A DNA stretch of 64,000 nucleotides. Origin: Lachnospiraceae bacterium (GTDB lineage: Bacteria; Bacillota; Clostridia; Lachnospirales; Lachnospiraceae). The stretch spans positions 1 to 64,000 of the forward strand of contig JAEEOQ010000137.1 of NCBI GenBank assembly GCA_016284355.1. The letters run 5' to 3'. Positions 18,034 through 26,972 of this stretch are shown here, piece after piece (position 1 is the first letter of the stretch; every line of letters begins with the position of its first letter). Under the pieces are notes generated by a model that was not told where the DNA came from, made no database searches, and saw nothing but the letters and a program-made list of their open reading frames with translations. The translations under genes were made by a program, and so were the position numbers.

Positions 18034-18051
18034 GTGCTACCTAAGTAGCAC
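18034..18051 (+). promoter_or_regulatory. mRNA hairpin upstream of flgE
   Basis: GTGCTAC-ctaa-GTAGCAC is a perfect 7-bp hairpin, with a weaker AGTTCC/GGAACT hairpin just before it (18006-18029). No T-tract follows, so it is not a terminator. It lies 11 bases before the strong AAGGAGGT of flgE and may be an mRNA-stabilising or processing element for the abundant hook protein. Confidence 0.45.
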
Positions 18052-18077
18052 CACCCATACTAAGGAGGTCACTCATT

Positions 18078-19592
18078 ATGATGAGATCAATGTACTCTGG
18101 TGTTGCGGGCCTTAAGACCCACCAGACCAGAATGGATGTAATCGGTAACAATATCGCCAACGTTAATACAGTTGGTTTTAAAGCAAGTTCAGTAACATTT
18201 TCAGATGTCTTTTATCAGACAACTCAGGCAGCTTCAGGACCTAACGAGATGACAGGTTCTGCAGGTATCAACGCAAAGCAGATAGGTCTTGGATCTAACG
18301 TGGCTGCAATTTCTAAGAATATCACCGAAACAGGTGGTTCTCAGACAACAAATAACCCATTTGACGTTATGATAAACGGCAATACCTTCTTTATCGTTAA
18401 CAACGGCGGAACAAACTATTTTACAAAGAGCGGTGCTTTTACAGTTGATGCAAACGGTACTCTTTGTACAGCTACAGGCGCTACCGTAATGGGATGGCAG
18501 GTTGACCCTGATGACGAGACAAAGACAAAATCTGATACAGTTTCAGCTCTTAAGATCATGTCTCCTGAAAACCTTTATGCACAGCCTGTTGCAACTACAG
18601 CTTCATATCTTTCAGGTAATATCGATAAGAAGGATACCCAGATAGCTGCAGGTTCATCGGGAAAAGCTTTTCAGATCGGCTTTTATGACAGCCTCGGATA
18701 TGCTTACACAGCTAAGTTTGTTATGACTCAGACAGCTGAAAGTACTGATGCTTATACAGTTAAACTTAAAGATATCGTAGATCAGAACAACAAATCCGTA
18801 TTCGTAGACCAGACAGTTGATGATGCGGGTGAGATCACATATCAGCAGTCAGGATGGCAGGTTGGTATTTCTGCTTCAGCAGATGCCTCTGCAGAAGTTT
18901 CCGTAGCTCAGCCTGCAGTAGACGGTGAAATCAAAGAAAAGAATCTTGACCTTACAGCAGGATCGGGAAATGAAGCATTATCATTTAATGTTTGCTTTGA
19001 CGGAAACAACGGTTACTTTAAGAGCCTTATGAACGCAGGCGAGACAGATGCCAGCGGACTTACAGGCGATCAGGTGGCAAAGAAGCTTAAACTTAAGCTT
19101 GAAAACACACCAAACCCATTTAAAGAGATCGAGATCGACTTTTCACAGCTTACAATGTTTGCTTCATCAGGAAGCTCAAGCATCGAGTCAACCATGGGTG
19201 ATGTAAACGGTCTTGGAAAAGGTAAGAAGGCCGGTAACATGTCAGGCGTTTCAATCGATGATTCAGGACGTATCTACGGTTCATACGATAACGGCGACTT
19301 AAAGCTCCTTGGCCAGATAGCAGTTGCTAAATTTGCAAATGCTGCAGGTCTTGAAGCAGTTGGTAATTCAATGTTTAAGGAAACTCAGAACTCAGGAAGA
19401 TTTGACGGTATCGGTCAGGATCCTAAGACCGGCGGCGGTTCACTTTCAACAGGTGTACTTGAGATGAGTAACGTTGATCTTTCCGCACAGTTTACGGATA
19501 TGATCACAACACAGCGTGGTTTCCAGGCAAACAGCCGTATAATCACAACTTCAGATACTTTACTTGAAGAACTTATAAACCTTAAGAGATAA
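18078..19592 (+). CDS. flgE: Flagellar hook protein FlgE
   Basis: 504 residues. The N-terminal rod/hook signature is MRSMYSGVAGLKTHQTRMD with NNIANVNTVGFK, and the C-terminal helix contains QFTDMITTQRGFQANSRI, both needed for polymerisation. The middle is the variable surface-exposed hook domain. It is exported by the flagellar machine and polymerises under the FlgD cap. A terminator follows it, so it ends the fliK-flgE transcription unit. Confidence 0.96.
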   Translation: MMRSMYSGVAGLKTHQTRMDVIGNNIANVNTVGFKASSVTFSDVFYQTTQAASGPNEMTGSAGINAKQIGLGSNVAAISKNITETGGSQTTNNPFDVMINGNTFFIVNNGGTNYFTKSGAFTVDANGTLCTATGATVMGWQVDPDDETKTKSDTVSALKIMSPENLYAQPVATTASYLSGNIDKKDTQIAAGSSGKAFQIGFYDSLGYAYTAKFVMTQTAESTDAYTVKLKDIVDQNNKSVFVDQTVDDAGEITYQQSGWQVGISASADASAEVSVAQPAVDGEIKEKNLDLTAGSGNEALSFNVCFDGNNGYFKSLMNAGETDASGLTGDQVAKKLKLKLENTPNPFKEIEIDFSQLTMFASSGSSSIESTMGDVNGLGKGKKAGNMSGVSIDDSGRIYGSYDNGDLKLLGQIAVAKFANAAGLEAVGNSMFKETQNSGRFDGIGQDPKTGGGSLSTGVLEMSNVDLSAQFTDMITTQRGFQANSRIITTSDTLLEELINLKR

Positions 19593-19612
19593 TAATGAGT
19601 TTTGACTAACAT

Positions 19613-19654
19613 GGGAACCGGGTCTTTTCCATAAAAAGAAAAGACCTGATTCCC
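19613..19654 (+). terminator. Terminator after flgE
   Basis: A 17-bp stem (GGGAA...TCTTTTC at 19613-19629 with 19638-19654; one mismatch, one G-U) followed by a T-rich stretch to 19678. The gap to motA holds this, the motA promoter and nothing coding; the flbD/swrD gene found here in Bacillus is absent. Confidence 0.8.
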
Positions 19655-19688
19655 TATTAGGCATTTTGTTGTTTTTTTCTAAAAAAAG

Positions 19689-19717
19689 TAGACATTATTT
19701 GCAAAGTCGGATAAAAT
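19689..19717 (+). promoter_or_regulatory. Sigma-A-type promoter of motA
   Basis: TAGACA (19689-19694), 17-base spacer, TAAAAT (19712-19717). The TTG start of motA lies 78 bases downstream. Confidence 0.65.
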
Positions 19718-19795
19718 ATAGTTAAACGTGAATATTAGGATCATTTTTGATTTTTACTAAATATCATTACAAGATAGATTGGCAGGTGTTGTTTT

Positions 19796-20593
19796 TTGGA
19801 TATCGCGAGTTTGATTGGTATGCTGGGTGCCCTTGCCCTCATGATCTTTGGTATGGTCAGTGGTAAGGAAGGTTTCGCAGCCATTAAATCTTTCCTCGAT
19901 CCACCGTCCGCACTTATCACCTTCGGTGGTGCGCTCTTTACAATGCTTATGGCACAGGATGACATTAAAGCATTCGTAGACGGACTTAAGAGTATCACCC
20001 TCATTTTCAAGCCTATGCAGGCAGATGAGGCAAATATAATAAAGACTATCATCGATCTTTCAAACATAGCCCGTAAAGACGGTCTTCTTGCTCTTGAAGA
20101 GGCTGCCGGCGGACTTGAAGATGCCTTCCTTAAAAAGGGCGTTCTTCTTGTAGTAGACGGTACCGATCCGGAGCTTGTACGAAGTATCCTGGAGACGGAG
20201 CTTGTGTGTATCGAAGACAGACATAAAGGAAAGATAGGATTCTGGGACAGCCTTGGTGCTGCGGGTCCTGCCTGGGGTATGATCGGTACCCTTATCGGTC
20301 TTATCAACATGCTTAAAAACCTTTCGGATCCTAACTCCATCGGACCTCAGATGGCGGTTGCTCTCGTAACCACATTCTACGGTTCACTCCTTGCAAACTG
20401 GATATGTACTCCTGTTGCAAACAAACTTAAATCTCACAATGCTTATGAGATAAAGATGAAGGAAGTTCTCGTTGAAGGTCTCCTTTCAATTCAGGCCGGC
20501 GAGAACCCACGTGTTATCGAAGAAAAACTTAAATCATTCCTTGCACCTAAGGATAGAGAAGCCCTTAATACAAACGAAGGCGGTGAGGAATAA
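19796..20593 (+). CDS. motA: Flagellar stator protein MotA
   Basis: 265 residues, with four membrane helices (about 3-22, 32-50, 150-170 and 182-202) and the conserved cytoplasmic loop. The TTG at 19796 is preferred because MDIASLIG is the expected MotA N-terminus and AGGTG lies seven bases upstream; the next ATG would cut off helix 1. MotA and MotB form the proton-driven stator. In Bacillus motAB are elsewhere in the genome; here they are inserted into the fla/che order. Confidence 0.94.
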   Translation: MDIASLIGMLGALALMIFGMVSGKEGFAAIKSFLDPPSALITFGGALFTMLMAQDDIKAFVDGLKSITLIFKPMQADEANIIKTIIDLSNIARKDGLLALEEAAGGLEDAFLKKGVLLVVDGTDPELVRSILETELVCIEDRHKGKIGFWDSLGAAGPAWGMIGTLIGLINMLKNLSDPNSIGPQMAVALVTTFYGSLLANWICTPVANKLKSHNAYEIKMKEVLVEGLLSIQAGENPRVIEEKLKSFLAPKDREALNTNEGGEE

Positions 20594-21453
20594 TGGCAAA
20601 GAAGAAAAAGGAAGAAGAGGCTCCTGCTGGTTCTCCTGCCTGGATGGCCACATTCTCAGACCTTATGAACCTCCTTTTGTGTTTCTTCGTTTTGCTTTTC
20701 TCAATGTCAAGTGTAGACTCGGCTAAGTACGAGAAGGTTGTTGAATCTCTTAACAATACTTTCTCCGTATTTTCCGGCGGCGGCTCGGCTCTTGATCAGG
20801 GCGTGCTTATTTCAAGCGGCGTAAGCCAGCTTAACGAGCTTAGCGAATATTACTCAAGTATGGGTAAGGCAGCTACAGAGTACGATGATGACGGAGAAGA
20901 GACCGGCGGTAACACCGATGATAAAAAGAGCGAAGAACTTACCGCAAAAGAAATAGTAGAGCAGTACACGCAGCAGCAAAAAGAAGCAACGGAAGCCTTT
21001 TATTCGAAGGTTTCGGATCTTGTAGACAAGTACGATCTTACAGATTATGTTGAGCTTGGTATGGATAATTCCGATTACAATTTTGTTCAGATGTCCATAA
21101 GCGGCTACCTTCTTTTTGATTCCGGTTCCGCAGAAGTTAAAGAGGCCGCAAGACCTATTCTTAACAAAGCGGGAGAAATGCTTAAAAGATTTGAAGATTA
21201 TGATATAATGATAGAGGGACATACAGATAACGTTCCTCAGACTTCTGTTGAAAAGTACAAAAACAATCTCTGGCTTTCATCGGCAAGAGCCTGTGCGGTT
21301 TATGATTACCTTGTGGCAAACTGCAAGATGAGCCCGTCAAAGCTTGAAGCTTCAGGTAAAGGTGAATATGCACCAATAGCAAGCAATGCTACGCCTGAGG
21401 GCCGCCAGAAGAACAGAAGAGTAGAAATTAAGATCTATAACCGGATAAATTAA
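20593..21453 (+). CDS. motB: Flagellar stator protein MotB
   Basis: 286 residues. One membrane helix (about 20-40) carries the proton-binding aspartate D23 in WMATFSDLMNLL. The C-terminal OmpA-type peptidoglycan-binding domain contains IEGHTDNVPQ and NLWLSSARACAVYDYL. It anchors the stator to the wall. The linker is long and acidic (about 95-125). The start overlaps the motA stop by one base (TAATG). Confidence 0.95.
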   Translation: MAKKKKEEEAPAGSPAWMATFSDLMNLLLCFFVLLFSMSSVDSAKYEKVVESLNNTFSVFSGGGSALDQGVLISSGVSQLNELSEYYSSMGKAATEYDDDGEETGGNTDDKKSEELTAKEIVEQYTQQQKEATEAFYSKVSDLVDKYDLTDYVELGMDNSDYNFVQMSISGYLLFDSGSAEVKEAARPILNKAGEMLKRFEDYDIMIEGHTDNVPQTSVEKYKNNLWLSSARACAVYDYLVANCKMSPSKLEASGKGEYAPIASNATPEGRQKNRRVEIKIYNRIN

Positions 21454-21472
21454 ACTTAAAGGTGGTAATAAC

Positions 21473-21985
21473 ATGAAGAAAAATATGCTTACGGTTGTGG
21501 TTATAGCGCTTTGCATACTTAACCTCGCCCTTACGGCTATGGTTGTGTTTTCGGTAGTTCCTACCGTTAAAGCAACCAACAACCTTATTTCACAGGTGGC
21601 CTCCATCATCGATCTTGAGCTTGAGTCTCCTGACCCTAAGTACACTGTTTCGATGTCAGACCTTACCGCAGTGGAATTTGCCGGTACACTTACCATAAAC
21701 CTTAAAAAGGTAGAGGGCGAAAAGAACGATCCTTTTGCCATCATCGACAGTGTTACGGTTTACCTTAACTCTAAGGGTGAAGATTATGCGGATCTTAATA
21801 CCAACCTTGCCAATTACTCAACTACGATCTCAGAGATCGTAACTGATAACTTTGCAAAATATACAAAGGATGAGGCACAAAACAACCGTGATCTTATCAA
21901 AGACGAAATCTTAAAGCAGCTTCAAAAGAGATTTGAAACTCAGACAATAGCTGATATCAGTTTTAAAAATTTAAGATTTCAATAA
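21473..21985 (+). CDS. fliL: Flagellar basal-body protein FliL
   Basis: 170 residues, with an N-terminal membrane helix (about 5-27) and an extracytoplasmic FliL domain that has a stomatin-like fold in known structures. FliL surrounds and stabilises the stator. AAGGTGG precedes the ATG. Sequence similarity to FliL is weak by eye; position between motB and fliM and the architecture support the call. Confidence 0.8.
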   Translation: MKKNMLTVVVIALCILNLALTAMVVFSVVPTVKATNNLISQVASIIDLELESPDPKYTVSMSDLTAVEFAGTLTINLKKVEGEKNDPFAIIDSVTVYLNSKGEDYADLNTNLANYSTTISEIVTDNFAKYTKDEAQNNRDLIKDEILKQLQKRFETQTIADISFKNLRFQ

Positions 21986-22000
21986 ATTTGCAAAAAATAC

Positions 22001-22029
22001 TTTATTTTGTGATTTCGTAATGTTATAAT
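22001..22029 (+). promoter_or_regulatory. Possible promoter of fliM and downstream genes
   Basis: A perfect TATAAT (22024-22029) sits in the 163-base gap after fliL; the best -35 at 17 bases is TTTATT (22001-22006), only a half match. No terminator was found before it, so it may add to read-through from motA. Confidence 0.45.
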
Positions 22030-22148
22030 ACTATAAATAGTGCAAGTAATGTGTGAACTTACCTTGTTTTCAGACTTTCGGGTTCGTGCAGTACTTTGCA
22101 CATATTTGCGTTTCATGAAATTGAGTAACTTTTTTAGGAGGTGACAGG

Positions 22149-23129
22149 ATGGGTGACGTCCTTTCACAAAACGAGATAGATAACCTCCTTGCAGCCATCT
22201 CTAGCGGTGAACTTGACACCGACGAATTAAAAGATTCCGGCGAAAAGCAGGTTAAGAATTACGACTTCGCGAGACCGTCGAAGTTCTCTAAAGAACACCT
22301 CCGTACTCTTGAGACTATTTTTGAGCACTACGGAAGACTTATTTCCACCAACTTCCCGGCTTACCTTCGTAAGAACGTACAGGTTGAAGTGGTAAACTCT
22401 GAGGCGGTTGCCTATTCGGAGTTTTCAAATGCCTTAAGTAACCCGGTGCTCCTTGGTATTGTTAATTTCGCACCGCTTGACGGCAACATAATCATCGAGC
22501 TTGCAGAAAACCTCGGTTACGCCATGATAGACAGACTTCTTGGCGGAACGGGAGCGCCTCTTGATAAAACGAGAGACTTTTCTGAGATCGAGCTTGTGGT
22601 CATGGAAAGAATTTTCAATGTTTGTACCAATCTTCTCCGCGAACCGTGGCATAATGTGGTAGACATCGAACCAAGACTTGTTCGAATAGAGACCAACTCA
22701 CAGTTTGCGCAGATCATATCGCCTCAGGAGATGACGGCGATCGTTACGCTTAATATCAAGATAGGCAACGTCGAAGGACTTATGAACTTCTGTCTTCCGT
22801 ATGCTGTTCTTGAAGATGTTATAGACAGGCTCAACACCAAGTTCTGGTTTGCGAACCTTCAGGTCAAAGACGACGAAAAGTACAACGAGCTTATCGAAGT
22901 GGCTATCGCCAAGGCCAAGATTCCTGTCAGAGTTATGCTTGGTAAGAGCGTGGTTTCGGTCAATGACTTTATGAACCTACAGGTTGGAGACGTCATAAGA
23001 CTGAATACTAAGGTAGACGACGAGATGGATGTGTATGTCGGCAATATCCGAAAGTTCAAGGCTCTGCCGGGTTCTTCTTCGGATCTGTATGCTGCCAGAC
23101 TCACTGAAGTTATTAGAGAGGAGGAGTGA
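22149..23129 (+). CDS. fliM: Flagellar motor switch protein FliM
   Basis: 326 residues. The N-terminus carries the CheY-P binding motif LSQNEIDNLL, followed by the CheC-like middle domain and a C-terminal SpoA domain (about 250-326). FliM with FliY forms the C ring; CheY-P binding changes rotation. GGAGGTGA precedes the ATG; four bases before fliY. Confidence 0.97.
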   Translation: MGDVLSQNEIDNLLAAISSGELDTDELKDSGEKQVKNYDFARPSKFSKEHLRTLETIFEHYGRLISTNFPAYLRKNVQVEVVNSEAVAYSEFSNALSNPVLLGIVNFAPLDGNIIIELAENLGYAMIDRLLGGTGAPLDKTRDFSEIELVVMERIFNVCTNLLREPWHNVVDIEPRLVRIETNSQFAQIISPQEMTAIVTLNIKIGNVEGLMNFCLPYAVLEDVIDRLNTKFWFANLQVKDDEKYNELIEVAIAKAKIPVRVMLGKSVVSVNDFMNLQVGDVIRLNTKVDDEMDVYVGNIRKFKALPGSSSDLYAARLTEVIREEE

Positions 23130-23133
23130 GTGA

Positions 23134-24312
23134 ATGGATCAGATGCTTACTCAGGATGAGATCAATGCCCTCTTAGGAAGCATGGACGATGGCGGAGATT
23201 CCGCCGAGGCCACCACTGCGGGCGATTCCCTTACATCCGAAGAGAAAGATGCCGTTGGTGAGATATCCAATATCTCCATGGGCACTGCTGCGACGACCCT
23301 TTCTACTCTGCTGAATCAAAGAGTTAATATTACTACTCCGAGTATTTCCTATGCTACATGGAATGATATCTCGGAAAAGTACGACAGACCTTGCGTTTTC
23401 ATTCAGATCAGTTACATCGAAGGACTTGACGGTAATAATGTTTTGATTCTTCGTGAAAAAGATGTTAAAATAATTACTGACCTGATGATGGGAGGAGACG
23501 GTACCAACACGGAAGATTCCGAGCTTACCGACCTTCACCTTTCCGCGATCTGTGAGGCTATGAACCAGATGATGGGTTCAGCTGCCACTTCGATTTCTTC
23601 AATGCTTGAAAAGAAAGTGGATATCAGCCCACCGGTTGCTAGTCTTATAGATTTAAATGACACTATTTCAAGTGAGAATCTTTCAGATTTCCTTAGAGGA
23701 GATTTTGTTAAGGTTTCCTTCAGACTTGAGATAGGAGATCTTATCGATAGTGAGCTTATGCAGCTCTATCCGTTTGACTTTGCTAGAGACCTCTTTAAGA
23801 AGTTTATTGAAAGCAATGAGGCCTTAAGCATGCCTGCGCAGGAAGCTCCGGCTCCTGCCCCTGCGCCTGCTCCAAGTCCTGCTCCGGCTCCTCAGGCCGC
23901 AGCTCCTTCCGCAGCTCCGCAGCCTGCACCTATGCCACAGATGCAGATGCCTCAGATGGATATGGCTACTATGCAGGCTATGCAGATGCAGATGATGCAG
24001 CAGCAGCCTATGCCTAATGTCAATGTTGCACCGGTTCAGTTCCAGAACTTTAATCCGGGTATCAATCCTGTTATGCAGCAGGAAAACATCGATCTTATCA
24101 TGGATGTACCCCTTGAAGTTTCTGTTGAGCTTGGCAGAACAAATAAATCTATAAAAGAAATACTTGATTTTTCACCGGGAACCATTATAGAATTAAATAA
24201 ACTTGCAGGAGAAGCAATTGATGTTCTCGTTAATGGCAAGTACGTTGCCAAAGGCGAAGTTGTTGTCATTGAAGACAGCTTCGGTATAAGGCTTACTGAG
24301 ATCGTGCGTTAA
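23134..24312 (+). CDS. fliY: Flagellar motor switch phosphatase FliY
   Basis: 392 residues. The N-terminal MLTQDEINALLGSM is a FliM-like CheY-P binding peptide. A CheC-type domain follows with two phosphatase motifs (GEISNISMGTAATTL and CEAMNQMMGSAA), then a low-complexity linker (about 230-310) rich first in Pro/Ala and then in Met/Gln, and last a FliN SpoA domain (about 318-392). It both builds the C ring and removes phosphate from CheY-P. The Met/Gln-rich part of the linker is unusual. CheY follows after 25 bases. Confidence 0.95.
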   Translation: MDQMLTQDEINALLGSMDDGGDSAEATTAGDSLTSEEKDAVGEISNISMGTAATTLSTLLNQRVNITTPSISYATWNDISEKYDRPCVFIQISYIEGLDGNNVLILREKDVKIITDLMMGGDGTNTEDSELTDLHLSAICEAMNQMMGSAATSISSMLEKKVDISPPVASLIDLNDTISSENLSDFLRGDFVKVSFRLEIGDLIDSELMQLYPFDFARDLFKKFIESNEALSMPAQEAPAPAPAPAPSPAPAPQAAAPSAAPQPAPMPQMQMPQMDMATMQAMQMQMMQQQPMPNVNVAPVQFQNFNPGINPVMQQENIDLIMDVPLEVSVELGRTNKSIKEILDFSPGTIIELNKLAGEAIDVLVNGKYVAKGEVVVIEDSFGIRLTEIVR

Positions 24313-24337
24313 TTTCATTTTAGATAGGAGAGAAACT

Positions 24338-24700
24338 ATGGCAAAGAACATTTTAATTTGTGATGACGCAGCATTTATGAGAATGATGATCAAGGACATT
24401 CTTACAAAGAATGGCTACAACATCGCAGGCGAGGCTGAAAATGGCCTTAAAGCAGTTGAAAAGTACAACGAAACAAAGCCTGACCTTGTAATGATGGATA
24501 TCACTATGCCGGAGATGGATGGAATCCAGGCTCTTAAAAAGATCAAAGAGACAGATCCGGGTGCAAACATTATCATGTGTTCTGCAATGGGTCAGCAGGC
24601 TATGGTTATCGAGTCAATCCAGTCGGGAGCTAAAGACTTTATTGTTAAGCCTTTCCAGGCAGACCGTGTACTTGAGGCTGTTAAGAAAGCCGTAGGCTAA
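24338..24700 (+). CDS. cheY: Chemotaxis response regulator CheY
   Basis: 120 residues, a stand-alone receiver. Acidic pair D9/D10, phosphoacceptor D54 in VMMDITMPEMDG, then SAMGQQ and the lysine in VKPF. CheY-P binds FliM/FliY to change flagellar rotation; CheA is at 34152. GGAGAG precedes the ATG, and the stop overlaps fliO by one base (TAATG). Confidence 0.96.
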   Translation: MAKNILICDDAAFMRMMIKDILTKNGYNIAGEAENGLKAVEKYNETKPDLVMMDITMPEMDGIQALKKIKETDPGANIIMCSAMGQQAMVIESIQSGAKDFIVKPFQADRVLEAVKKAVG

Positions 24701-25044
24701 TGGATACTTTAGCTGCTATTGCGGAAGTTATTGGACTTGTCGTTGCACTTGTCCTTATATTGATAGCGACATATTATACCACGAGGTTTATAGCGAAACA
24801 GACCGGTGACCGTTTTTCGTCAAAGAATATCAAAGTCATTGAGACTTACAGGATTGCTCCTAACAAGTATATTCAGATAGTTGAGGTCGCCGGGCGTTTC
24901 CTTTGTATAGCGGTTACTAAAGACAACATCGAGATGCTTACAGAGCTTAATCCCGAAGATGTGGAAGTTATGTCTGCCGCGCCTTCTGAAGGTGTGCCGG
25001 TATCGTTTATTGAAGTACTAAAGAATATAAAAAAGAATAAGTAA
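24700..25044 (+). CDS. fliO: Flagellar export assembly protein FliO (FliZ)
   Basis: 114 residues: an N-terminal membrane helix (about 5-27) then a FliO-type domain with IKVIETYRIAPNKYIQIVEVAG. FliO is needed to assemble the FliP ring of the export gate. The position between cheY and fliP matches Bacillus fliZ. Confidence 0.9.
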   Translation: MDTLAAIAEVIGLVVALVLILIATYYTTRFIAKQTGDRFSSKNIKVIETYRIAPNKYIQIVEVAGRFLCIAVTKDNIEMLTELNPEDVEVMSAAPSEGVPVSFIEVLKNIKKNK

Positions 25045-25055
25045 AGGTTGATATT

Positions 25056-25892
25056 ATGAGATTAGTTGGTAAATACTGGAAGAACATGGTTATCGGATTT
25101 AACCTGCTTCTTGCACTCATAACTGTATTAACCTTTATTTTTGCTGTGCCTGTTTCTGCTACGGGAAGGGTGGGTAACCAAAGCGAGCTTACGGAAAATG
25201 TTACCTCCGACACCGTGCCTTATGAAATAGGCATTAATTTTACCACAAATTCCGAAGATGGCGGAATGGCCGCTACCCTTCGGATTTTGCTGACTCTTAC
25301 GGTAATTTCCTTAGCACCTGCCATCCTCATAATGCTTACTTCATTTACGAGGATAATAGTGGTACTTCACTTTGTAAGAAGTGCTCTCACCACTCAGACT
25401 ACACCCCCAAACCAGGTGCTTATAGGTCTTGCTCTTTTCCTGACCCTCTTTATTATGGCGCCTACCTTTACCAAGGTAAACGATGTTGCCATAAAACCTC
25501 TTGAGGCAGGAGAAATAACCGCAAGAGAAGCTTTTGATGAGGGCATGAAACCTATGCGTGAGTTTATGCTCAAACAGACAAAAGATAAAGATATCAAGCT
25601 TTTCCTTGATATTGCTGAGATTGACAGCGTAAGCACCGCCGATGACATTCCTTCTACGGTGCTTATTCCTGCGTTTATAATCAGCGAGCTTCGGGCCGCG
25701 TTTATAATCGGTTTTTGTATTTACGTTCCGTTTTTGATAATCGATATGGTGGTCTCATCTACCCTTATGAGTATGGGTATGATGATGCTTCCGCCTACGA
25801 CCATATCCATGCCGTTTAAGATCCTTCTTTTTATCCTTGTTGATGGCTGGGATCTTATAATCGGCGAACTTGTTAAGACTTTTGTAAGATAG
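25056..25892 (+). CDS. fliP: Flagellar export gate protein FliP
   Basis: 278 residues. A hydrophobic N-terminus that looks like a cleavable signal (helix about 12-32, then VPVSATG) is followed by conserved FliP blocks: MLTSFTRIIVVLHFVRSAL, QTTPPNQVLIGLALFLT, and MGMMMLPPTTISMPFKILLF. FliP5-FliQ4-FliR1 form the export channel entrance. Confidence 0.97.
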   Translation: MRLVGKYWKNMVIGFNLLLALITVLTFIFAVPVSATGRVGNQSELTENVTSDTVPYEIGINFTTNSEDGGMAATLRILLTLTVISLAPAILIMLTSFTRIIVVLHFVRSALTTQTTPPNQVLIGLALFLTLFIMAPTFTKVNDVAIKPLEAGEITAREAFDEGMKPMREFMLKQTKDKDIKLFLDIAEIDSVSTADDIPSTVLIPAFIISELRAAFIIGFCIYVPFLIIDMVVSSTLMSMGMMMLPPTTISMPFKILLFILVDGWDLIIGELVKTFVR

Positions 25893-25904
25893 GGGGGCTT
25901 TTAG

Positions 25905-26177
25905 ATGAGTGTTGATACAGTCATAGATATTGCCAGGGAGACGGTCCTTATTATTCTTAAGGTTTCCGCGCCTATGCTTCTTGCTTCGATGGTAGTCGGT
26001 CTTGTTATCTCGGTATTTCAGACCATTACCTCTATTCAGGAGCAGACACTTACCTTTGTGCCAAAGCTTATCGTTACTTTGCTTATGGTGATCTTAACCG
26101 GCGGATGGATCATGACCACCATTTCAGAGTTTGCCACAAGGCTGTTTCAGAGTTTTGGAAAGTTCATAGGAGTTTGA
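25905..26177 (+). CDS. fliQ: Flagellar export gate protein FliQ
   Basis: 90 residues with two membrane helices and the FliQ block SVFQTITSIQEQTLTFVPKL. GGGGGGC precedes the ATG. Four bases separate it from fliR. Confidence 0.96.
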   Translation: MSVDTVIDIARETVLIILKVSAPMLLASMVVGLVISVFQTITSIQEQTLTFVPKLIVTLLMVILTGGWIMTTISEFATRLFQSFGKFIGV

Positions 26178-26180
26178 TAA

Positions 26181-26957
26181 ATGCAGCAGTTTGCCTTTAC
26201 TGTAGAAAACCTTGAGTTTTTCCTTTTGATCGTGGTAAGGACTTCCGGTTTTGCATTTTCTTCCCCTATTTTCAGGATAGCAGACGTACCAAACAGGCTT
26301 AAAGCCGGGTTTTCGATAGTTTTTTCAATCCTAATATTTAATACCGTTCCTGTTTTGCCACTGCAATATACAGGGGTGGTGGGCTTTGCGGTGCTTGCCG
26401 TAAAAGAAGCTCTTTGCGGGCTTATACTTGGATACTTTACCAATATAGTTATGTCAATAGTAGGCTTTGCGGGCCGTATAATCGATATGGAGATCGGACT
26501 TTCCATGGTTACGGAGTTTGACCCTGTAACAAAGGTTGAGAGCAGTATTACAGGTAATATATATACATATTTCCTTACACTTATGCTGCTTGTTATGAAT
26601 TTCCATTATTTCCTCATCAGGGCCTTTGCTGATACCTACAAGATCATCCCTGTGGCGGGGGTTAATATTCACGAAGACATTTATACCCTTGCAGGAAGTT
26701 TTCTTATAGACTTTTTCCTTATAGCCTTCAGGATCGTGCTTCCTGTATACGGCACCATGCTCCTTATCAATGTTGTGCTTGGAGTTATGGTTAAGGTTGC
26801 ACCTCAGATGAATATGTTTGTTATCGGTATGCAGATAAAGATATTTGCGGGACTTGCGGTTATGGTACTTATTATCGGCCTGCTTCCCGGCGTTACCGAT
26901 TTTATAATTAACGAGATGAAGACTTTCTTTGAAAAAGCCGTGGTTATGATGAGATAA
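26181..26957 (+). CDS. fliR: Flagellar export gate protein FliR
   Basis: 258 residues, about six membrane helices, with the FliR patterns LIVVRTSGFAFSSPIF and KVAPQMNMFVIGMQIKI. It completes the FliPQR channel. Confidence 0.95.
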   Translation: MQQFAFTVENLEFFLLIVVRTSGFAFSSPIFRIADVPNRLKAGFSIVFSILIFNTVPVLPLQYTGVVGFAVLAVKEALCGLILGYFTNIVMSIVGFAGRIIDMEIGLSMVTEFDPVTKVESSITGNIYTYFLTLMLLVMNFHYFLIRAFADTYKIIPVAGVNIHEDIYTLAGSFLIDFFLIAFRIVLPVYGTMLLINVVLGVMVKVAPQMNMFVIGMQIKIFAGLAVMVLIIGLLPGVTDFIINEMKTFFEKAVVMMR

Positions 26958-26972
26958 AGATGGTGATTGTTT

